DNA from: Zea mays
Lineage: Eukaryota > Streptophyta > Magnoliopsida > Poales > Poaceae
Direction of reading: 5' to 3'
Assembly: GCF_902167145.1 (NCBI RefSeq)
Contig: NC_050105.1
Coordinates: 135,951,988-136,015,987 of the forward strand
Length of the DNA: 64,000 nt
The notes under the pieces were generated by a model, which had not been told where the DNA came from, searched no databases, and worked only from the letters and a program-made list of their open reading frames with translations. How positions within the stretch are numbered: position 1 is the stretch's first letter; each line of letters opens with the position of its first letter. Positions 55,506 to 64,000 of this stretch are shown here, piece after piece. A program made the position numbers and the translations under genes.

Positions 55506-57088
55506 TATTTGAGCATTGTAATTCATAATTTAGTTAGTTCGCTACTTTCTGAAATTGAAAATGTAGTCCTCATCATTTTTTTTGGATAAGTCCATAAATT
55601 TTATTTAGGACCGTACTTTTTCTTGATGCAAATAGAACCGTACAATATTACTACACCCGTGATTTAATCCGCTGCATAAGTTTTAGAATCCAAGGAACAC
55701 CTATTCTCGCTCTAAGCATTTTGATCCTTTTAGATGGGTTCTGCAATAACGAGTCTGATTGGCCTCCTTGTGATTTTTACATTCGGCGGCTAGCTGCAAG
55801 ATGTACTTTCTCACTTTTAAGACTCATCTCTGTCATTGGCTACCTCCTGCACAAGACATTCCGGAGGCTAGACCTGATGAATGGCATATGCATTCTAATG
55901 GAAATACGAGAGCATGAAACATATATGTTTTGGTTCATGTGTTCAATCACATAAATCACAGCACAGTACAGGGGCCTGTCATTCTTCATTTCATGGAAGA
56001 ATTGGTGGACGAATTTGTGAGACAACGAGATGCCCTGCCCCCTTTTCTTTGGAACTTGCGATCTGCAGGCTACAATCATTTTTAGAATGCTACTTTCATA
56101 TCAAGAGCGCAGCTTAAGGGCAAGCTGTTTTTTAAGATGTGGATCTGGGCTTCTTGGGCTTGTAAATATAGAGTAGCTAAGCAAGTGTGGTATTGGACCT
56201 GCGTGCCTATTTCGTGCTGGGCTAAAGCTGGTGCCCTCATTTTTTAGGGCGTCCTCAGTTTTATTCTTATTCATGTTTTTTTCTCAATTTTGTTCTTCTA
56301 GTACTATAGAGCATAAGTACTATAGAGCATAAGGACAAAACAGAGAAAAAAAACGACTAAGAGTAAAATTAAGAACATCAGCAAAACTAAGGACATCAGC
56401 TTAAAAAACCCTACTATGTATGAGGCAGCATACGTGGGTGAGGGATCTAAGATTATTCAGCAAATAGACACACATGACACATCTGTATCTTCATTATAAT
56501 GTTCCTCTTTCTCTTGTAGTCTTTGGGCAACAGCGCTATCGTCCCATGCTTATCGCCATCGGCCTTCCCATACCTCCGCGGCTCGGTCGATTGCGACGCC
56601 GCGCAGAACGGCATGTACCGCTTCCTCAGCCGTCGGACGAGCTGTGCCTTTCTCTCGTGCGTTGGCTCTCCACGGCGTTTCGTTTTCCTCCTGCCGCTGC
56701 ATGGTCCTTTGTGGCGGGGAACGCTGCCCCGGTTGCCATCCCCGGAGGTGCACGCCGGCCTGCAGTGATTACTGGGAGATTAATTGGGTGTCAATTCCCA
56801 AAAGCTTGGCTTCCCTGACCAAGCTGCGTTGTGAGAGTTCAATGTGATGGCGTTCACGCTGAAAAGGCCCCAACCGTACGTCCTTCTGACCGGATCATCT
56901 GATTTACCAGTACGCCTCCTTTAACTTGAACCAATCAGGCAAGAAAACGCGCAGATCCGGTGTTCTTGTACGCACTGATCAATCGGCCGGCGCCGTCGGC
57001 CGTGGTGGTGTGAACGAGCCAACGAGGTCCCTGACGTAGTGACATATCTCCAGACTGCGGCGGGGCTCTGGTTGGTCAGTAGCACAGC
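55506..57088. other. No gene assigned; possible gene fragments and a fold-back repeat
   Basis: Two stretches look exon-like but match nothing I know. One is around 55930-56075 and has an open frame (LHFMEELVDEFVRQRDALPP). The other is GC-rich, 56515-56770, just after a TTGTAG acceptor-like site. A fold-back of about 180 bp occupies 56236-56415 (see separate entry). Captured exon fragments are one explanation; chance is another. Confidence 0.3.
56236..56415. repeat. Fold-back (MITE-like) inverted repeat
   Basis: The left arm (TTTTTTAGGGCGTCCTCAGT and onward) is imperfectly complementary to the right arm that ends ACATCAGCTTAAAAAACCC. A direct repeat, ACTATAGAGCATAAG, sits at the centre. No clear TSD was found. 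It could be an old Stowaway- or Tourist-like element. Confidence 0.5.
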
Positions 57089-57091
57089 TAA

Positions 57092-57217
57092 GGTCCTGTT
57101 CGTTTTTATCAAACCCATGGGGATTGAGAGTGATTGAATCCCCTACAAGTTAAAATTCCCCTCAATTCACTCCAATCTCCCTCAATCCCCATGGATTAGG
57201 ATGAAATGAACAAAGCC
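57092..57217. mobile_element. Tourist-like MITE, left member of an abutting pair
   Basis: The ends GGTCCTGTTCGTTT and (inverted) GGCTTTGTTCATTT match imperfectly. TAA is found on both sides (57089-57091 and 57218-57220). The 126-bp element is full of GGGGATTGA-type and TCAATCCCC-type inverted motifs. Confidence 0.75.
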
Positions 57218-57220
57218 TAA

Positions 57221-57356
57221 GGGCTTATTCGGTTATTTTCAATCCATATGGATTGAAGGGGATTAATACGAATTGGGAAGGATTTTGACTTACTAGGGAT
57301 TGAAACCCCTCAATCCCCCTCAATCCATATGGATTGGGGTAGAACCGAACAAGCCC
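57221..57356. mobile_element. Tourist-like MITE, right member of an abutting pair
   Basis: The ends GGGCTTATTCGGTT and (inverted) GGGCTTGTTCGGTT match at all but one base, with TAA on both sides (57218-57220 and 57357-57359). The 136-bp interior contains two ATCCATATGGAT palindromes. It shares one TAA with its left neighbour. Confidence 0.85.
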
Positions 57357-57359
57357 TAA

Positions 57360-57900
57360 GTGGGAATTGGACCGGCCTAGTTTGGTCCGGCTCTATAGTG
57401 ATTTGAGTCAAATGCGCCCAGGTTTATAAGGCTATTTTTTTTTGATCGTATTGTATCAATCTAAAGAGTACAAATGGTGGTCCAGTCCAGTTCTAAAGAA
57501 CGAGCGCGTCTTCATTGGATCGTACCGGCTTAAGTCCGACCCATATATTTAAACCTTATAAAATATAAATATTACATCTAAATAAAGTTCATAGCCTACT
57601 AAATTAATGATATTAAATAATATAATCATAATTTGACCGTATAAAGTCTAAATATTACAACCACAAGTCCATAACTTACTAAATAAAAAATTAAATAATA
57701 TGAGCTTTGTTATTTTCGTGCAGACCCAAGCCCGACACCACTGTGTTGTGTCGTGCTAGGGCTCGATAGGTCGAAATTTGAGGTCTGACTAGGCCTGTCT
57801 TCGAGGCGTGTTAGCTCGATCTATATTATTTTGTGTCTAGCCATGCTTTGTGTTTTTTTTAACCGTGTTTATGCTGGCCTAAAAATCCGATCCATATTTC
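57360..57900. other. Gene-free stretch
   Basis: No gene is recognised. The segment ends at the LTR of the Copia element. Confidence 0.4.
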
Positions 57901-59067
57901 TGTTAGAATTATAGGCATTTTCCGTACCATTTTAATTCCATAAATTAACATTATGATGATGACATATAATAGATAATCAAACATAGATAACATGATCTCA
58001 AAAATATCCATAACAATATGGATCATGAGAACACAAAGCATATGAAGCATGTAAATCATAAAATAAGTATATAAACATGGTTCATGGATTATTGCGGAAC
58101 AACTGGAAATAAACAGATAATAATATAAACAGGATGACTGTAAAATTAAGACAGACAGATATAACATATTATAATACGATAGAACAAAACTACATACGAT
58201 ATATATAATATGCAGAATATAAAACTGTAATGAACTGAATTGATCATACCCTCCCATGCGCTCCGAGGATCCTGATCCTTGTCCAACTTCTCTTGTCATC
58301 CGATCGAGATGAAGACACCAAGAACCAGCGATGAAGACACCGACAGACGTTGGGCAGTCGCGTAGACGCTCCCCAAAAACCTAATTGCCGATCCCCCGTG
58401 CAAGGTCTCGAACGACACTGGCTTCGGAGGCACCTGCCCTCTCGCTTCTCTGTGCGCGCAGAGTCACGAGATGGAAATACCCTCACTCGGCGGCTGGACT
58501 GTGATTCTGAAAGTGTTCTCTCGTGTACCGAGTGACAGGGGTGCTCCTCTATTTATCCTCTCGCAGAGGGAAGCTGAAGGAGAAAGGTCGCCGAGTCACG
58601 CCAAGAGTCGGCCAGCACTAGCCGAGTTATGCCATGAGTCGGCCAGCTCTCGCCGAGTCACGCCATGAGTCGGCAGCTGAAGGAGAAGGGTCACTCGGCT
58701 GGCTGACGAAGAGACAGGGTCACTCGGCAGACGAAGAGACAGGGTCACTCGACTGACGTACGCGGTTAGTGAGTGCTAAAAATTAACACAACCACACCAC
58801 GCCCGCTCGCCTGCCTGCCTGCCTCGCCACGCCACGCCACGCCACGCCACGCCCGGCCCGGCCCGGCCGGCGGCGGCGGCGGCGCGCGCGCGCGTGTGGC
58901 ACGCCCTTGTCCATTTCTTGACTTCTCAAGTTAAGTGGAATAAATCCCACCATATAAGTCAAGGCAAAAGACCCTTGGACTTCCAATGTGGTACTATTGG
59001 TATTCTCCACCATTACACACCATAGAGTTTATTCAATAAATGGGCCAAGCCCATAAAAGATCCAACA
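57901..59067 (-). repeat. Copia 3' LTR
   Basis: It runs from TGTTAGAATT to GATCCAACA (1167 bp) with short inverted TGTT/AACA ends. Next to it on the minus strand is a polypurine tract, TTTGGTGGGGAT (59068-59079). The other LTR is outside the window, so the limits rest on end type and PPT position. Confidence 0.75.
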
Positions 59068-59607
59068 ATCCCCACCAAACTCTAGGGTTTGTAATGATGA
59101 AGTATCAGAATCACAATCCTTTGATATACCAGTGTTTCGATGGAGACTGTTAAGTTGAACATCCATCTAGAATAAAAGTTTCACTCATTCACAACTGAAC
59201 AATGGACTATGCCTTGAATTGACAGTTTTGTGCGAAATAAGATTCACTCAAATCCTTTGCTGATACTAGGCTGCAAAAGGGTATTCCCGCTGTTTAGAAG
59301 CATATAAGTCACACTTCAGTGCCTTTCATGAGTATTTAGGGATTACCCAAGTCCCATAGACTGTGACCAGTAGTCTGACTCATATAGGTGTATTCCTCAA
59401 AAGATGTTCTGTAGGACAACATCTCACCTTTATAAGACTCTTGGAATACATTAAGGTAAAAACCATCCTGCCTTACAGATAGGAAAGATGTGCATCAGAA
59501 ATGAGTTAAAGAAGTGATCTTTCCTCACAATCTACTCCTAGCTTGTTTCTCCACTCTACTTCACGGGATCTCCGATCACATAGAGCAAGTTACCACTAGA
59601 GTAGATC

Positions 59608-60273
59608 TCACATAGGTCTCATACCCATTTCCCTCGATGCACTTTCTATCACATTGCGTGATAGACCCTTAGTGAATTGATCTGCCAGATTATTTGATGT
59701 GTGGACATAATCCACAGTTATAACTCCGGAGTTTTTCAACTTTCTGACAGATTTCAATCTCCTCTTAACATGCCTTGTAGACTTCATGTTATTCCTAGAA
59801 CTGTTAACCTTAGTAATCACCGTTTGGTTGTCACAGTTCATGGAAATAGCCGGTATCGGTTTTTCAACTATCGGTAAGTCCAATAGGAAATCACGAAGCC
59901 ACTCGGCCTCAGCCCCAGCAGTGTCTAATGCTGCGAGTTCTGCTTCCATTGTAGACTTCGTTAAGATAGTCTGCTTGCAAGACTTCCAGGAAACAGCGCC
60001 ACCTCCAAACAGAAACACATATCCGCTTGTGGCATAAAGCTCATCAGCATCAGAAATCCAGTTGGCATCACAATAGCCTTCCAGCACTTTTGGGTTTCCG
60101 GTATAATGAATACCGTATGTCATAGTACCTTTCAAATACCGCAACACTCTCTCAAGAGCACGCCAGTGATCATCTCCTGGTTTCGACACAAACCGACTTA
60201 GCTTACTCACAGCATAAGAGATGTCTGGCCTTGTTGCACTTGCAATGTACATGAGCAAGCCAATGATCTGGGA
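59608..60273 (-). pseudogene. Copia pol, RNase H
   Basis: [20 protein letters not shown] leads into the RNase [49 protein letters not shown] and [14 protein letters not shown]. The end carries the usual [11 protein letters not shown] segment. An in-frame TAA at 60274-60276 cuts it from the RT. 59080-59607 is the untranslated 3' part of the element. Confidence 0.92.
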
Positions 60274-61448
60274 TTATGTCAATTGATCCCTTGCTATTCT
60301 CCGATTCTTTCTTAATAGCACACTGGGGTCATAAGGTGTTGGAGCAGGATCACAGTCACTAAAACCAAAGCGACTCAATACCTTTTCCACATAATGGGAT
60401 TGTAACAAAGTTACCCCACCATCAGCTTCTCTAACAAGCTTGATGTTTAGAATGACATCAGCCTCTCCCAAATCTTTCATCTCGAAATTGCTCGATAGAA
60501 GATTTTTAACTTCCTCAATCACATTGAGATTTGATCCAAAGATCAAAATGTCATCAACATAAAGGCACAGCATAACAGACTCACCCCCACCATACCGATA
60601 GTATACACACGTGTCAGATTCATTTACAACAAAGCCAGCTGCTGTAAGAGTATTATCAAACTTTTCATGCCATTGCTTAGGTGCTTGTTTTAGGCCATAC
60701 AATGATTTTATCAACCTGCACACCTTGTTCTCTTGACCATCCGCAATAAACCCTTCTGGCTGATCCATATAGATCTCCTCATCCAACTCTCCATTTAGGA
60801 AAGCTGTCTTAACATCCATCTGATGAATGATAAGACCATAAGAGGCTGCCACGACTATTAATGTGCGAATTGTAGTCAATCGAGCCACTGGTGAGTAGGT
60901 ATCAAAGAAATCTTCACCCTCCTTTTGGGTATATCCTTTGGCCACAAGCCTTGCCTTGTACCTCTCAATTGTACCATCAGGCCTAAGCTTTTTCTTGAAG
61001 ATCCATTTGCAACCTATAGGTTGACAACCATAAGGACGGTCAACGACCTCCCAAGTTCCATTAGACATAATAGATTCCATCTCACTCCTTACTGCTTCCT
61101 TCCATAAGTCAGCATCAGGAGAGGAATATGCCTCACTAATGGTAGTTGGTGTGTCTTCCACAAGGTACACTATAAAGTCATTACCAAAGGATTTTGCAAC
61201 CCTCTGTCTCTTGCTCTTTCGAGTGACTATAGTGTCATCCTCCTCAGGGATGTGCACGTGAGAATCCTCAGCATGATCTATAGGAATCGACAGTTCGTGC
61301 TCATGGGGAATTATAGTCTCATGACTTGTATCACTAGGTGTATTCTTCATGGGAAACTCATTCTCAAAAAATGTTGCGTCTCTTGATTCCATGATAGTAT
61401 CAACATACATATCAGGCACATCCGATTTTATAATTAAGAACCTATACC
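60274..61448 (-). pseudogene. Copia pol, reverse transcriptase and end of integrase
   Basis: The RVT_2 motifs are complete: [69 protein letters not shown] and LCLYVDDILIFGS. Upstream, the KSDVPDMYVDTIMESRDATF segment belongs to the integrase C-terminal part. A 1-nt frameshift near 61448 separates it from VDCIFLGYSFHST, after which the Gypsy insertion interrupts it at 61492. Confidence 0.92.
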
Positions 61449-61492
61449 AGTGCTGTGAAAAGAGTATCCAAGGAATATACAGTCAACAATTT

Positions 61493-61967
61493 TGTTGGGG
61501 CGAAGGCAAAGACGCCACCCTTCGCTCGAGGCCTTCGCTGCAGTCGCTGGTCCGACAGGGACAAAACGGGCGGGGACACCCTTCGCTCCATTCGGCACTT
61601 TGACGAAGGCCTGCGGCGACGTCTTCCCGCGGCGCGGCCTCGTTCAGTCCCAAGGCCCACGTGTGATCTGGCCCATTGTAACGGGCCCCGCGTGGCCGCC
61701 TCTGTATTACGGGCCTAACTTGTAAAGGCATACTTGTAATTACAGCTTGTAACCCTGCTTTATGGGAATATTCTAGGGATAAACTAGGTGTCTGAGGGCA
61801 CATGCGTCCTTAACACAAGGCGTTGGGCACTCAGATACCTATAAATACCCCCGCACAGTGCCCGTGAAAGGCTAGATTAACAGAGCTATTGCCCCCGTGC
61901 ACGTAACCCTGTTGTCACCACTGTTCACCCCTGTTGGCTTTCTTGCTGCTGAGAGCAAGTTCCAACA
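61493..61967 (+). repeat. Gypsy 5' LTR (right-hand element)
   Basis: It begins TGTTGGGG and ends TTCCAACA. A TATA box (TATAAATA) is at about 61840-61847. A primer-binding region, TGGCGCCCACCGTGCG, follows from 61970. Confidence 0.88.
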
Positions 61968-62007
61968 TTTGGCGCCCACCGTGCGTGCTACGACCAAACC
62001 ACCCGCG

Positions 62008-64000
62008 ATGGCACCCAAGAGAGCTAACCCGAAAGCTGACGAGGCTGCGAAGGCAGCACTGCTTGCCGCAAGGAAGGGCAAGGCCCTCGCACTCACCCAA
62101 TCCACCCACCAAGAGCGCACCGAAGACAATATCCCCCGCACCTTCGAAGACGACACCCTCCGCACCTGCGGGCCCGAAGGACAGTCGCAGCCACCCCCAG
62201 GCTTCGCCCCACTGGAGGGCGCGGATCTCGCCGAGGACGGCGAGGTCCTCGGCGTCTCAACAGAAGAACAGCTACAGCTGCGCGCCCTGCGCCTCAAGAA
62301 CCGCAACCTTCAGAGGCAGAAAGAGATACTGGAGGCCAAGCGCCAGCGTGTGTCCGCACTAGCCAAGGTGCGGCAAATGATACGCGACGAGGAGCAGAAG
62401 GCCCAAGACCTCGAGCGCGAGATCGCGCTGATGCAGCGCGAAGGCCACCTCGGTCCACAGCAAGAGCCACCCCTCCAGCAGCGCGCACAACCGGAGGACA
62501 CGCGCGAAGGCCACCTCGGCCTGCAGCATGGCCCACCCCCGCAACACCGGGCGCAGCCGGAGAACCCGCGTTTCCCCCAGCATGACTACGCCTTCCAGCA
62601 CAGCGCGCCATTCCAAGGGGTCAACTACCTCGACGAGCGAAGTCCCCTGGCGCCACACCTGCAAGTGACACCTTGGCCAGCCAACTTCCGGGCAGGGGCA
62701 TATCCCAAGTACAACGGCAGCACCGACCCCGCACAGTACATAATGAGTTATCAAGTCGCCGTTGCATCCGCCGGAGGGGACGACGCCACAATGGCGAAGT
62801 CTTTCATCATCGCTCTGGAGGGCCCAGCACTCACCTGGTTCACCAGATTGCCTCCGCTGTCCATTGATTCGTGGAGAAGTCTCAGGGACAAGTTCCTTCT
62901 CAACTTCCAAGGGTACCGTCCAGACACCGACGCTTTGGCCGAGCTCTCGCTTTGCAAACAGCTGGAAAAGGAGACTCTGCGGGAGTATTACCGCAAATTT
63001 CTAACGCTCAAATCACAACTGCCCTCCGTCGATGATTAGATTGCTATCCACTACGCCATCAGTGGCCTTCGGGCCGGCGTCCTCTACAGCCACTGTATCA
63101 GAGATCCACCCAGGAACCTCCAGGAGCTATATCAGCTCTTTGAAAAATATGCCAAATCCGAAGAGCTCCACCAGCGCAAGGTTGAGTCACAGCGGAAGCC
63201 CAAAGATGCCCCGCAGTCCAGCCGCACGTGGACGAGGACTCCGCAGCCAGACTCCGGTCGAGATGGCCGCAGTCAACAGCAAGTGCACAACATCGCCAAC
63301 CAGTAGCCTGCTGCCGACCCCCCTCGTCGCCAGGAATATCCCCCCCAGGGCCGCGGAAATGGAGCTCGTGGCAGGGGCCGAGGGCGAGCGCAGCCGCCGC
63401 GCCGGTTCTACTGCCTTTTCCACGGCGAAGACTGCGCCCACCAAACCAAAGACTGCCCCGAGACGAAGGCCACCAGAGACAGAATGGCGCGGGCGCAGCC
63501 AGCCGACAATCCCAGAATTGTCGCCCATAATTACCAGCCACCCGTTCCACCATATATCCACGCTCCCGCTCCGTATCCACCGCACCACGCTTACCAACAC
63601 CATCAGGAAGTACAAATCGTACCTCCTCCACCCCCACCACCGCACCAGCAACACCAAAACATCCCCCATGCCCCAAAGCAGGAAGACTTCGCCGATCAGC
63701 CATATCGCGGAGTCATTCACATGATTACAGGGGGATCCAGCACTGACTTCGACACCAAGCGGCAGAAGCGGGACCACTACCGCAGCATCAACCATGTCGC
63801 GGTCACTGGCCCAGTCGTGCAGACGAAGTGGTCCCACATACCGCTAACCTTCGATGCTCGAGACGTCGATCTGCGCAGCGCCCCCCACATTGACGCTATG
63901 GTCATCAATTGCAGCGTGGCAGGCTGGGACTTACACAAAGTCCTAGTCGACAACGGCAGTCAGGCGGACATCATCTTCCTGCACGCCTTCGACCGTATGG
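62008..64000 (+). pseudogene. Gypsy gag and start of protease, interrupted, runs off the window
   Basis: Gag starts at the ATG at 62008 (MAPKRANPKADEAAK). A charged, coiled-coil-like segment comes first (QRQKEILEAKRQRVSALAKV). The core follows: YPKYNGSTDPAQYIMSYQVA, LEGPALTWFTRLPPLSIDSW and LREYYRKFLTLKSQL. TAG at 63037-63039 stops the frame where relatives probably have Gln; a second TAG is at 63304-63306. Past them the same frame has an RGG-like region, a cysteine cluster (CLFHGEDCAHQTKDC) and a retropepsin-like stretch with VLVDNGSQADIIF near the window end. Confidence 0.88.

Larger units (their letters stand above)
57901..61492 (-). mobile_element. Ty1/Copia retrotransposon, 3' part, cut by a Gypsy insertion
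   Basis: The 3' LTR, the RNase H, reverse transcriptase and the end of integrase are present in minus orientation. At 61493 a Gypsy LTR begins in the opposite orientation, and the rest of the Copia element must lie beyond the window. Lesions are an in-frame TAA at 60274-60276 and a 1-nt frameshift near 61448 at the end of the integrase region. The lineage was not determined. Confidence 0.9.
61493..64000 (+). mobile_element. Ty3/Gypsy retrotransposon, 5' part, inserted into the Copia element
   Basis: A 475-bp 5' LTR, primer-binding site, gag and the start of protease are seen; the rest lies past the window. The five bases before the LTR are AATTT, the candidate TSD. Two TAG codons interrupt gag. 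Confidence 0.9.

Noticed and set aside
58244..59013. Open frames in the Copia LTR
   Set aside because: They lie inside the LTR, overlap a simple GC repeat (CCACG units) and match no family.
63032..63837. 230-codon plus-strand and 200-codon minus-strand frames over Gypsy gag
   Set aside because: They are off-frame to a gag frame that can be followed past two stop codons to a protease motif.

Overview
This window is nuclear DNA from a grass, most probably maize (Zea mays) or a close relative. The evidence is plant-type GT-AG introns, a plant GATA factor, a plant SH3P/BAR gene, a Sirevirus whose LTRs carry CACCGGAC...GTCCGGTG palindromes, a Tat-type Ty3/Gypsy element, and dense nesting of LTR retrotransposons with grass-type MITEs. 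About two thirds of the window is mobile DNA. There is no bacterial-style operon structure; coordinates below were worked out by eye from splice signals, reading frames and target-site duplications (TSDs).

Layout. (1) 1-8600: a Mutator-like (MULE) gene cluster. A mudrA-type transposase (630-3378, one frameshift) is followed on the same strand by a seven-exon plant mobile domain (PMD) gene (3485-5983). A convergent five-exon gene encodes three GRF-type zinc fingers and an acidic repeat tail (8135-6352, minus strand). Three tandem hairpins (8400-8571) lie upstream of the GRF gene. (2) 8737-9126: a MITE. (3) 10488-11741: an intact two-exon GATA transcription factor gene. (4) 13280-18534: a 5'-truncated L1-type LINE on the minus strand with a perfect 10-bp TSD. 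(5) 19045-41963: a three-level nest. A 419-bp non-autonomous hAT element (TSD CTACCAAT) is split by a Tat-lineage Gypsy element (TSD CATCT), which is split inside gag by a Sirevirus Copia element (TSD GATCC). (6) 41972-49475: gene-poor DNA with a tRNA-Pro(CGG) gene, two hAT-like elements, a LINE fragment and a MITE. (7) 49476-54132, minus strand: a ten-exon SH3P2-like gene (BAR plus SH3, endomembrane traffic). It looks intact except for a 2-bp insertion in exon 5, and intron 5 contains two tRNA-derived SINEs with perfect TSDs. (8) 54516-57359: a MITE, a LINE 3' fragment, a fold-back element and two abutting Tourist-like MITEs. (9) 57901-64000: a Copia element on the minus strand, interrupted at 61493 by a Gypsy element on the plus strand that runs off the window.

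The host genes that matter are the GATA factor, the SH3P2-like gene (possibly a frameshifted allele or pseudogene) and tRNA-Pro. The most unusual assemblage is the MULE cluster: transposase, PMD gene and triple-GRF gene lie side by side. The transposase reading frame can be followed through splice junctions into the first two PMD exons in another frame, which suggests dual-coding exons.
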